From Streptomyces flavofungini (GTDB lineage: Bacteria > Actinomycetota > Actinomycetes > Streptomycetales > Streptomycetaceae), in assembly GCF_014650815.1 (NCBI RefSeq), contig NZ_BMVR01000017.1, forward strand, positions 1 through 64,000: DNA of 64,000 nucleotides, written 5' to 3'. A program made the position numbers and the translations under genes. The notes beneath the pieces were generated by a model, which was given only the letters and a program-made list of their open reading frames with translations, made no database searches and had not been told where the DNA came from. Positions 31,550 through 41,157 of the stretch are shown here, one piece after another. Each line of letters starts with the position of its first letter. Position 1 is the stretch's first letter.

Positions 31550-32166
31550 TACGGTATCACTGAGTAGTGCGGCGGGAGAGGGGCGTGGGGCCCTAGATCA
31601 GGCCTATTTGGCGCCGCCGGTACGCCTCCGGGGTGTCGGTGGCGGTCACCCGGAGAACATGAGTCGTCACAGGTCACAGGGCGTGTCCCTGTCGTCGAGG
31701 CGCCCGTGGGCGGTGATCGGCCGGTGTGTCCGGCTTCAAAGCTTGAGCACAAGTTGCACACATCCCCTCTCCAGGAGGGCGCCGATGGTCTAGATTGACG
31801 GTGCTTCACATGGTTGGACACGAGCGACAAATAGTGATCTTTAGGTTCGGCGTCACCGATAGCCAGCAATCACGTCCCCGAAGCCAGACGCGGGCGTGAT
31901 CAATTCTTGGAGCCCGGGGGGGCCTTGGGTGCGGGGAGCACCCGAGATTTCGAAGGGTTCTGCGCACCTCAAGAGTTCGGCAGGACATTCAGTCCGCTGC
32001 CGCCTGCGTGGGGTGTCCAAGTAGCGCTGCATTCATTCGCCGGACGTCATGAGCGGGAGGCAATGCCTCCCAGGGGAGGAATGGCGCGGAGCGGGAGGCA
32101 GGGGTGCCTCCCGGGGGAGACACAGGTTTAGGCGAGCCGTCGAAACACTGACGACCTGGGGGGCCC
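31550..32166 (+). other. Long leader/control region of the exopolysaccharide operon with three hairpins
   Basis: No convincing gene lies in this 617-bp stretch. Three strong hairpins precede the first gene. One at 31924-31946 has a nine-pair stem around GGGTGC/GCACCC. One at 32055-32071 is GGGAGGCA/TGCCTCCC with almost no loop. One at 32093-32112 has the same arms with a GGGG loop. The last two are a duplication of one stem, 38 bases apart. The AT-richer patch at 31796-31850 is the likeliest promoter area, but I could not settle on a -35/-10 pair. A regulated leader (attenuation or protein binding) is plausible. Confidence 0.45.
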
Positions 32167-33645
32167 GTGCAACAGGGGGAATTAGTCAACCCGTTTCCGT
32201 CGACGCGCGGGCGTTTGACGAACGGGACGAGCAGCCGGCCCGCGAGCGACTGGGAGCAGCGCTACCGCCGCGCTGTGATCACCAGCGATACGGTGGCCAC
32301 CGCCTTAGTGGTGGCGGCGATCGGCGGATTCTTCGGAGTCCGGGACGCGGCCAACTGGCATGAGAATTGGGCATTTCTTGCCTTCGGAACCGAGCTGCTG
32401 ATACTCGGATCGCTCGCGGTGAGCCGGTCCTGGGCTCCGGCCGTACTCGGCCAGGGCGCAGAGGAGTTCCGCCGCCTTGGACGCTCGCTGTTCACGGCGG
32501 CCGTCGTCCTCGCGCTCGGCGGAATCGCCCTCACCTCGCGCAACATCAAGCTCTGGATCTTCGTGGCGATCCCCGCGATCGCGCTCGTCACCATGACCGC
32601 GCGGTACTTGCTGCGCCTCTGGCTGCACAAACAGCGCAAGGAAGGACGGTGCCTGAGACCGGTACTCGCTGCCGGGAGCCCAGCCACCCTGCACGACCTG
32701 ATCACCCGGGCCCGCAAGTTCCCGCACCTCGGCTGGCGCGTGGAAGCGGTGTGCACGACGGATGGTCTCGGGCTCGACGGCGACCACCTCGCCGGAGTGC
32801 CCGTCGTCGGCCTGCTGCCGGACGTCGCGGGCCACGTCCGCCGCGACGGCTACCGCGTCGTCGCCGTCACACCGGACCCGCACTGGTCACCGGACCGGCT
32901 GCAGCGCCTCGCCTGGAACCTCGAAGGCAGCGACGCCGAGATGGTCGTGGCCCCCGTGCTGATGGAGGTGGCGGGACCGCGGCTGCACGTCGACGCGGTG
33001 CTCGGGATCCCGCTCCTCCGGGTCAGCATGCCGACCTTCACCGGCGGCCGCCGGGTGGTCAAGGCGGTCGTCGACCGGATGAGCGCGGTGATCCTGCTCA
33101 TCCTGTTCGCGCCGCTGATGGTGCTCGTCGGGCTGTTCGTCCTGGTGGACAGCCGGGGCGGGGCGTTCTACCGCCAGCGCCGAGTCGGCAAGGACGGCCG
33201 CGAGTTCACCATCTACAAGTTCCGCACCATGGTCGCCGGGGCCGACGGGGCCCGCGCCGCGCTGGCCGAACTCAACGAGGGCGCCGGACTGCTGTTCAAG
33301 CTCCGCCAGGATCCGCGGGTGACCCGGGTGGGAGCGGTGCTGCGCCGCTACTCGATCGACGAACTGCCGCAGCTCTTCAACGTACTCACCGGCTCGATGT
33401 CGCTCGTCGGCCCGCGGCCGCCGCTGCCGGAGGAGTCCGCCGCGTACGGCCCGGACATACGGCGGCGGCTCCTGGTCAAGCCCGGGCTCACCGGCCTGTG
33501 GCAGATCAGCGGGCGCAGCGACCTGCCGTGGGAAGAGGCCGTCCGGCTCGACCTGCGGTACGTGGAGGACTGGTCGCTCGCCCTGGACACAGTGATCTTG
33601 TGGAAGACGCTGCGTGCGGTGCTCCAGGGGCAGGGGGCGTACTGA
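32167..33645 (+). CDS. Polyprenyl-phosphate hexose-1-phosphate transferase (WcaJ/CpsE-like), initiates the repeat unit
   Basis: This 492-residue membrane protein transfers a sugar-1-phosphate from a nucleotide sugar to undecaprenyl phosphate. It has four or five N-terminal helices (for example TVATALVVAAIGGFFGV and LFTAAVVLALGGIAL) and a CoA-binding-like middle domain. Another helix (VILLILFAPLMVLVGLFVL) precedes the catalytic bacterial-sugar-transferase domain with KFRTMVAGAD, DELPQLFNVLTGSMSLVGPRP and PGLTGLWQISGR. It is the first gene of the 21-gene run. GTG 32167 lies behind a G-rich site; the leader carries three hairpins. Confidence 0.93.
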   Translation: MQQGELVNPFPSTRGRLTNGTSSRPASDWEQRYRRAVITSDTVATALVVAAIGGFFGVRDAANWHENWAFLAFGTELLILGSLAVSRSWAPAVLGQGAEEFRRLGRSLFTAAVVLALGGIALTSRNIKLWIFVAIPAIALVTMTARYLLRLWLHKQRKEGRCLRPVLAAGSPATLHDLITRARKFPHLGWRVEAVCTTDGLGLDGDHLAGVPVVGLLPDVAGHVRRDGYRVVAVTPDPHWSPDRLQRLAWNLEGSDAEMVVAPVLMEVAGPRLHVDAVLGIPLLRVSMPTFTGGRRVVKAVVDRMSAVILLILFAPLMVLVGLFVLVDSRGGAFYRQRRVGKDGREFTIYKFRTMVAGADGARAALAELNEGAGLLFKLRQDPRVTRVGAVLRRYSIDELPQLFNVLTGSMSLVGPRPPLPEESAAYGPDIRRRLLVKPGLTGLWQISGRSDLPWEEAVRLDLRYVEDWSLALDTVILWKTLRAVLQGQGAY

Positions 33646-33713
33646 ACCGCGGGGGGCGCGGTGCAGCAGCGAACGGAAGGCAGGCCGCAAGGGCCTGGGG
33701 GGAGGAACGGGAT

Positions 33714-35019
<1,306 letters not shown>

Positions 35020-35030
<11 letters not shown>

Positions 35031-36303
35031 CATTTCGCTCGACGGCACAACCAGCGGTGGCGGCCGGCCGGGCCGGCGCGCGCTGATCCTGGTGGAGAAC
35101 CTGTCGGTGCCGTTCGACCGACGGGTGTGGCAGGAGTGCACGACGCTGCGCGACGCGGGCTGGACGGTGCACGTCATCTGCCCCCGGGGGGAGAAGCGGG
35201 ACACGGAGCCGGAGGCGGTGATCGACGGGGTGCGGATCCACCGCTACCCGTTGCGCGCGGCCACCGGAGGTCCGGCCGGCTACCTGCGGGAGTACGGCAC
35301 GGCCCTGTGGCACACGGCCCGGCTCGCCCGCAAGGTCGGCCCGGTCCACGTGGTGCACGCCTGCAACCCGCCGGACCTGTTGTTCCTGCCGGCGCGCTGG
35401 CTGACCCGGCGCGGCGCGCGGTTCGTCTTCGACCAGCACGACCTGGTGCCCGAGCTGTACCTGTCCCGCTTCGACCGCGGCAAGGACCTGCTCTACCGCG
35501 CCGTGTGCGCGCTGGAACGGCTGACCTACCGGGCCGCCGACATCGTGATCGCCACGAACGAGAGCTACCGGGACGTCGCGGTGAGCCGGGGCGGCAAGAG
35601 ACCGGAGGACGTCTTCGTGGTGCGCAGCGCACCCGACACCGACCGGTTCCAACCCGTACCGCCGGAGCCGGAGTTGAAGCGCGGCAAGCCCCATCTGCTG
35701 TGCTACCTCGGCGTCATGGGCCCGCAGGACGGCGTCGACTACGCCCTGCGGTCCCTGGCGAAGCTGCGTGACGAGACCGGGCGGACCGACTGGCACGCGG
35801 TGTTCATCGGCGGCGGCGACACCTTCGACGCGATGGTGGAGCTGTCCCGGCAGCTCGGGCTCGCCGAGCAGGTCCAGTTCACCGGGCGCATCCCGGACGC
35901 CGACCTGGCGCGCTATCTGTCCACCGCGGACGTGTGCCTGTCGCCCGACCCGCGCAATCCGCTCAACGACGTGTCGACCATGAACAAGGTCCTCGAGTAC
36001 ATGGTCATGGGTCGGCCGATCGTCTCGTTCGACCTCAAGGAGGCGCGGGTCTCCGCCGGTGAAGCCGCCGTCTACGCGCCCGCCAACGACGAGGCCGAGT
36101 TCGCCGAGCTCATCGCGCGGCTCCTCGACGATCCGGAGCAGCGGGCCCGGATGGGCAAGATCGGTCAGGAGCGGATCAGCGGGCAGCTTTCCTGGCGGAA
36201 CTCGCAGGCGTCGCTGCTAGCCGCCTACGCCGCCGCCTGCCGTGACCACACTCCGGCGTCGGCGGTCGCCCCGGTCAGCACAGGGAAGAGGCAGCACAGT
36301 TGA
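35020..36303 (+). CDS. GT4-family glycosyltransferase
   Basis: This is a retaining GT-B glycosyltransferase of about 427 residues. The N-terminal fold starts RRALILVENLSVPFDRRVWQE, followed by PVHVVHACNPPDLLFLPA and VFDQHDLVPELYLSRF. The C-terminal donor-binding half has FIGGGDTFDAMVELSRQLGL and the E-x7-E-like STMNKVLEYMVMGRPIVSFDL. The start is uncertain: there is no in-frame ATG or GTG before the first beta strand except far upstream, and the TTG at 35020, overlapping the dehydrogenase end, is the best candidate. The last codons overlap the TTG of the next gene. It adds one sugar of the repeat unit on the cytoplasmic face. Confidence 0.88.
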
Positions 36304-37673
36304 GTGACGACGCAATACGCCTGGTCACCATCGGGCGGATCTTCCGACGGCGTTGGCGGCTCCTCGTCACCGTCGCCGTGATCGGCGCGCTCTTCGGCTA
36401 CGGCACCTCGGTGCTGTTCCCGCCGAAGTACACGGCCTCGGCCTCGGTACTGCTGCCGGGGCAGTGGGAAGAGCGCGAGCTGCTGACCCAGGCGGAGATA
36501 GCTTCCAGTTCGGCGGTGGTCGACCGCGCGGCCGCCTCGCTCAGATGGCAGGGCGTCAGCGGCGGCGAGCTGCGGGACCAAGTGAGTGCCAAGGCATCCG
36601 ACGGGAACATCATCAAGATCTCAGGCACGGCGGGCACCCCGGAGCGCGCGCAACAGCTCTCCGACCGGGTGGCCAAGGAATTCGTCGGCTTCGCCGCGCG
36701 GATCGCGGGTGACAGCACCGACACCGAAGCCGACACGGCCACCGGGCCCGAGGCGCTGCGGAAGAAGGTGGCGGAGACCAACCGCCGCATCACCGCCCTG
36801 GCCAAGGCGGCCGACCCCGGGCAGACCGTGGAGAGCGTGCAGGCCCGCACCGAGCTCGAGAAGCTGCGTACCGCGCTGCAGGAGTCCATGAAGAAGCTCG
36901 ACGAGGCCGACCGGGCGACGAGCAAGGCCGGCATGGTCGTCATGGGCCCGGCCGCCCGGCCGACCAGCGAGGCGCCGCCGACGAGGACGCAGCTCGTCGT
37001 CGCCGGGGCGCTGCTGTTCTTCCTGTTCGGGGTCGTCGGCCATCTCGCCGCCGCCCGGGCGAACCGCCGACTGCGCACCGAGGCGGAGATCGCCGCGGCG
37101 CTGCGCTCGGCGGTCCTCGGCGCCGTCGACGTGCCCGGTGAACGGCCAGCGCTCCGGCCCAAGGGCGCCGGTCCGCGGGCCTGGATCCGCCGGCTGCTCG
37201 GCCTCGACATCCGGTGGGACACACCGCCCCCGCGGCGGTCCGGCGACGAGGCCAGCAGACAGATCCGCTACCGGCGGGTGTGCGCCCGCCTGAAGGAGAG
37301 GCTGTCGGCGCCCCGGCGGCTGCTCGTGGTCGTACCGGATGGCGACGAGACCGCCCGCCGGGCCGCGGGACAGCTCGTCGACGAGGCCAAGGGCGATCCG
37401 CTGCTGCGGGTGGTGGAGGTGTCGGTGGACCGGCCCACGGTGCCGGACCGCAGCACCGAGTCCGGTGCCCTGATCGTGCTCAGCGCGGGCAGCTGGACCG
37501 CGGGGGAACTCGGCGCCGTCGCCGAGGCGTGTGCGGACGGCAGGCACGAGGTCGTCGGCATCGTCGTCGCCAGTACGGTCCGGGACCGCTCGCCGCGGTC
37601 CGCAGGACGACCTCCGGAGAACGCCACCCCGGCCCTCGCGGGTCGCGGCCACGCGACGGGAGGTCCTCGATGA
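36300..37673 (+). CDS. Wzz-type polysaccharide co-polymerase (first)
   Basis: This 457-residue membrane protein has a Wzz fold: TM1 at about 20-40 (LLVTVAVIGALFGYGTSVLF), an extracellular region with coiled-coil helices, TM2 near 235-255 (QLVVAGALLFFLFGVVGHL) and a cytoplasmic C-terminal domain of about 200 residues. That domain keeps a P-loop-kinase-like order (RLLVVVPDGDETARR...) but no Walker A lysine or tyrosine tail, so it is not a BY-kinase. It likely sets chain length together with the next protein. TTG 36300 overlaps the previous stop and has GGAAGAGG upstream. Confidence 0.87.
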   Translation: MSDDAIRLVTIGRIFRRRWRLLVTVAVIGALFGYGTSVLFPPKYTASASVLLPGQWEERELLTQAEIASSSAVVDRAAASLRWQGVSGGELRDQVSAKASDGNIIKISGTAGTPERAQQLSDRVAKEFVGFAARIAGDSTDTEADTATGPEALRKKVAETNRRITALAKAADPGQTVESVQARTELEKLRTALQESMKKLDEADRATSKAGMVVMGPAARPTSEAPPTRTQLVVAGALLFFLFGVVGHLAAARANRRLRTEAEIAAALRSAVLGAVDVPGERPALRPKGAGPRAWIRRLLGLDIRWDTPPPRRSGDEASRQIRYRRVCARLKERLSAPRRLLVVVPDGDETARRAAGQLVDEAKGDPLLRVVEVSVDRPTVPDRSTESGALIVLSAGSWTAGELGAVAEACADGRHEVVGIVVASTVRDRSPRSAGRPPENATPALAGRGHATGGPR

Positions 37674-39202
37674 CGGCGAACACGACCGCGGAGTCGTCGA
37701 CCAGCACTCCGCTCCTCGACCTGCAGGCGCTGGTGGTGTCGGTGCGCAGGCGCCGCCGCCTCTGGTGCTCCCTCGCGCTCATCGGGCTGCTCCTCGGCGC
37801 GGCCTTCGCGGTCCTGCGGCCACCGCCGCCCACCGCGGCGACCAAGGTCCTCGTCGCGCACCAGGAGGACCAGCCGAACGACACCGGAACGCTGATCCGC
37901 ACCGACGTCGAACTGCTGAAGACCACCCGGATCGCGAGCAAGGCCCTGCAGTCCCTCAAGTCCCCGGACAAGCCGGAGGACTTCATGCGGGACTACCGAG
38001 GCACCGGCTTGACCAACAACCTGATGCAGATCGATGTCACCGCCGACAGCGAGGCGAAGGCGGTGGCCCGGGCCAAGGCGCTGGCCGAGGCGTTCGTCGC
38101 GGACCATGTGCGGCGGATGCGGGAGACCGCGAAGGCCGAGGCCAAGGCCCTGCTCGACCAGCGTGAGCGGATGCGGGACGAGCTCGACAAGGTCAACGAG
38201 GCGATCGGGGGCCGCTCGCCGGAGAGCGGCGATCCGAAGGAGTCGGCGAGCATCGAATCGCTCTTCTCCCGCCGGGCCGAACTGAACTCGCGGATCGCCG
38301 ATTTCGCCCAGCGCGCCGAGGAGGCCCGCGTCGGCACGCCCCGGCTCATCGCCGGTACGCAGATCGTGGACGCACCGCGCGCGGTGCCGCACTCCGTGCC
38401 CAAGGCCGCCGTCACCAGCGCCGGGATCGGGCTCGTCCTCGGGTTCGTCCTCGGCATCGCGGTGGCCGCGGTCGCCACGGTGGTGGCGGACCGCCCCGTG
38501 CTGCGCCGGGACATCGCGGCGCACCTGGGTGCCTCGGTCATCGCGGAGTTGCCCCGCCTGCCCCGCCGGACGGCCCGGCTGTGGCAGCTCCGGCGGACCC
38601 GGGCGGCCCGGGCCAGACTCGCCACGAGCCTGGCCCGCACCGTGCGCGGCGCCGCGGAACCGGTGTCGCTGCTCGAACTGGGCAGTGCGCGCAGCGTGGG
38701 CGTGATCGCCCTGGACGTCGCCAGGGCACTGGCGACGGACGGTCCTGTGGTCATCGTCGACGGTCTGCCGGGACCGCAGCTCGCGCGCCTGCACACGGAG
38801 TCGGGCGACCCGGAGGTGGTCAGCGGCGAACGTGCCGAGGCCGTGCCGCAGCAGACCCGCCGGATCGGCGTCGGCTCGGTCGCGCCCGGCACGGCGTGGA
38901 CCGACCTCCGGTTCCTCGGCGCCCAGACCGTGCTCGTCGTGCGTGCCGGACACGGCAGGACCGCGTGGCTGCACACGGTGGCGCGGCAGCTCGACGACCT
39001 GGACATCCCGGTGATCGGAGTGGTGCTGATCGACCCCGATCCGCGGGACCGGACCGACGGCACCCTGTGGGACGGGCTGCATTCCGCGCTGCGCGGCCCT
39101 GTCAACCGGCTGCCCCGGCAGAACGGGACGGGCCAGCTTCGCACGGAGCGGCCGCCGGTACCGGCCGCACGGGTCCCGAACAGCGACCAGGAGGCGCGCT
39201 AG
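37670..39202 (+). CDS. Wzz-type polysaccharide co-polymerase (second)
   Basis: The gene encodes 510 residues. It has TM1 at about 33-53 (LWCSLALIGLLLGAAFAVL), a Wzz extracellular part with LIRTDVELLKTTRIASKALQS and a long coiled coil, and TM2 near 245-270 (AGIGLVLGFVLGIAVAAV). The cytoplasmic domain with SVGVIALDVARALATDGPVVIVDG looks like a degenerate Wzc ATPase, lacking the GxxxxGK loop and the tyrosine cluster. The pair probably forms a hetero-oligomeric ring controlling Wzy. ATG 37670 overlaps the previous stop by four bases. No tyrosine kinase or phosphatase is found in the operon. Confidence 0.87.
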   Translation: MTANTTAESSTSTPLLDLQALVVSVRRRRRLWCSLALIGLLLGAAFAVLRPPPPTAATKVLVAHQEDQPNDTGTLIRTDVELLKTTRIASKALQSLKSPDKPEDFMRDYRGTGLTNNLMQIDVTADSEAKAVARAKALAEAFVADHVRRMRETAKAEAKALLDQRERMRDELDKVNEAIGGRSPESGDPKESASIESLFSRRAELNSRIADFAQRAEEARVGTPRLIAGTQIVDAPRAVPHSVPKAAVTSAGIGLVLGFVLGIAVAAVATVVADRPVLRRDIAAHLGASVIAELPRLPRRTARLWQLRRTRAARARLATSLARTVRGAAEPVSLLELGSARSVGVIALDVARALATDGPVVIVDGLPGPQLARLHTESGDPEVVSGERAEAVPQQTRRIGVGSVAPGTAWTDLRFLGAQTVLVVRAGHGRTAWLHTVARQLDDLDIPVIGVVLIDPDPRDRTDGTLWDGLHSALRGPVNRLPRQNGTGQLRTERPPVPAARVPNSDQEAR

Positions 39203-39205
39203 AAC

Positions 39206-41140
39206 ATGTGTGGTATCGCAGGCACTTACCGATGGCCGGACGGGAAGGTCGTGACCGACCGGCTCACCGATACCCTCGCCCACCGCGGCCCGGACGGGGC
39301 GGGCCGGTACAGCCATCCCACCGGTGACGGCGAGGTGCACCTCGGGCACCGCCGCCTCGCCATCATCGACCTGTCCGAGACCGGCGCCCAGCCGATGGTC
39401 TCGGGCGGCCTCGCCCTGACGTACAACGGGGAGCTGTACAACGCTCCCGAGCTGCGCGCCGAACTGGAGTCCGCCGGAGTGCGCTTCCGGGGCACCTCCG
39501 ACACCGAGGTGCTCCTTGAGGCCTGGCGGCGCTGGGGCACGGACTGCCTGCCCCGCCTTCGCGGCATGTTCGCGTTCGGGATCTTCGACGAGCGCACCGG
39601 TGAACTGGTGCTCGCCCGCGACCAGTTGGGCATCAAGCCGCTGTTCCTGCTCCGGCGTGGCGGGGGCGCGGTGTTCGCCTCCGAGCTGAAGGCGCTCGCC
39701 ACCGCCACCGGCGGGACGCTGGAAGTGGACCACGCGGCGCTGGTGGCCTCGCTCCTGTACTACTGGGTGCCGGACTCGCGCTGCGCGTACCGCGAGGCGG
39801 AGAAGCTGCCGCCGGGGAGCTGGATCAGGTTCCGGCCCGACGGCGCGGAGGAGCGCGGCCGGTACTGGAACCTGAAGGACGTCGCCGCCGAAGGCCGGGA
39901 GCGGGCCCGGAGCGGCGAGCGGCCGGACCTGGCCGCCATCGTCGAGGAGTCGACCCGGCAGCACCTGCTCTCCGACGTACCCGTGGCGACCTTCCTCTCC
40001 GGCGGCCTCGACTCCAGCTACCTGACCGCCCTCGCGGCCCGCCACCGGCCCGGGATCTCCGCCTACACGATCGGCTTCCGCCCCGAGGACGCCAAGTTCG
40101 AGGCGATGCCGGACGACCTGCGCTACGCCCGCCAGGTGGCCGGGCGGTTCGGCGTCGACCTGCACGAGATCGAGATCGCGCCGAACGTGCTCGACCTGCT
40201 GCCGCAGATGACGTACAGCCTGGACGAGCCGATCGGCGACCCCGCTGCGATCAACACCTTCCTGATCTGCTCGGCCGCCCGGGAGGCCGGGGTCAAGGTG
40301 ATGCTCTCGGGGATGGGCGCCGACGAGCTGTTCGCCGGGTACCGCAAGCACCTGGCCAACCTGCTCGCGCTGCGCTACCAGCGCGTCCCGCGGCCCCTGC
40401 GGCGCGGGGTGTCCGCGGCCGTGGACCGGCTGCCGGTCGCCACGGCCCGCCGCGGGTACCGGTCCGTGCGCTTCGCGAAGCGGTTCCTCTCCTTCGCCGA
40501 CCTGCCGGAGGAGACCGCGTTCCGGCGCAGCTACACCATGTACGACCAGGACGAGCTGCTCGCCCTGGTCAACCCGGACCTGGCCGGGACGGTCGAGGAC
40601 GTGCTGACCGAGCACGCGGACATCTACGAGGACAACGACCTCGACGACTTCGTGAACCGCATGTGCCTGGGCGACGCCCGGATGTTCCTGCCGGGCCTGA
40701 ACCTCGCGTACACGGACCGCTCCAGCATGGCCGCCTCGACCGAGGTGCGGGTGCCGTACGTGGACGTCGAGGTGGTCAAGGCGGCGTTCGCCGTGCCCGG
40801 CGACCGCAAGATCGTCGGACGGCAGGGCAAGGCCGTCCTCAAGGAGGCGGCCACCTCGATCCTGCCCAAGGAGATCGTGTACCGGCCCAAGGGCCTGTTC
40901 AGCGCCCCGCTGCGGGCCTGGATGAGCCGGGACCTGGCACCGCTGGTGCGCGAGGTGGTCAATGACGGGGTGCTCGTCAACTCCGGGCTCCTGCGCCGCG
41001 ACGCCCTTGCGCGCATGGTCGCCGAGGACGCCGCCGGGCAGCGGGACTTCTCCAAGCATCTGTGGCACGTACTGACTCTCGAGTACTGGTACCGCGACGC
41101 GACCTCCGGGTCCGGTCAGAACGCCCGCTTGTCGGCGTAG
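39206..41140 (+). CDS. Asparagine synthetase-like amidotransferase (AsnB type)
   Basis: The gene encodes 644 residues. The N-terminal class II glutaminase domain has the catalytic Cys2 (MCGIAGTY), HRGPDGAG and YNGELYN. The synthetase domain has the PP-loop LSGGLDSSYLTA. Such proteins inside polysaccharide clusters amidate a carboxyl group, most likely a uronic acid, rather than aspartate. With an AlgD-like dehydrogenase upstream, uronamide formation is a reasonable inference. ATG 39206 follows the previous stop by three bases, behind AGGAGG. All catalytic residues are intact, so genuine asparagine synthesis remains possible. Confidence 0.9.
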   Translation: MCGIAGTYRWPDGKVVTDRLTDTLAHRGPDGAGRYSHPTGDGEVHLGHRRLAIIDLSETGAQPMVSGGLALTYNGELYNAPELRAELESAGVRFRGTSDTEVLLEAWRRWGTDCLPRLRGMFAFGIFDERTGELVLARDQLGIKPLFLLRRGGGAVFASELKALATATGGTLEVDHAALVASLLYYWVPDSRCAYREAEKLPPGSWIRFRPDGAEERGRYWNLKDVAAEGRERARSGERPDLAAIVEESTRQHLLSDVPVATFLSGGLDSSYLTALAARHRPGISAYTIGFRPEDAKFEAMPDDLRYARQVAGRFGVDLHEIEIAPNVLDLLPQMTYSLDEPIGDPAAINTFLICSAAREAGVKVMLSGMGADELFAGYRKHLANLLALRYQRVPRPLRRGVSAAVDRLPVATARRGYRSVRFAKRFLSFADLPEETAFRRSYTMYDQDELLALVNPDLAGTVEDVLTEHADIYEDNDLDDFVNRMCLGDARMFLPGLNLAYTDRSSMAASTEVRVPYVDVEVVKAAFAVPGDRKIVGRQGKAVLKEAATSILPKEIVYRPKGLFSAPLRAWMSRDLAPLVREVVNDGVLVNSGLLRRDALARMVAEDAAGQRDFSKHLWHVLTLEYWYRDATSGSGQNARLSA

Positions 41141-41157
41141 GAATAAGGGGACTTCGG

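Noticed and set aside
31498..31869. N-terminal extension of the PadR protein
   Set aside because: The extra frame has no ribosome site, is not coding-like and would cover the operator; ATG 31497 has GGAGGG.
37268..41068. A 1266-codon open frame on the minus strand across the Wzz and AsnB genes
   Set aside because: It is antisense to three well-supported genes, has the Arg/Gly/His-rich composition of a GC-skewed shadow frame, and no domain can be recognised.
39206..41140. asnB for asparagine synthesis
   Set aside because: All active-site residues fit, but the position inside the polysaccharide operon suggests amidation of a sugar acid; gene symbol withheld.
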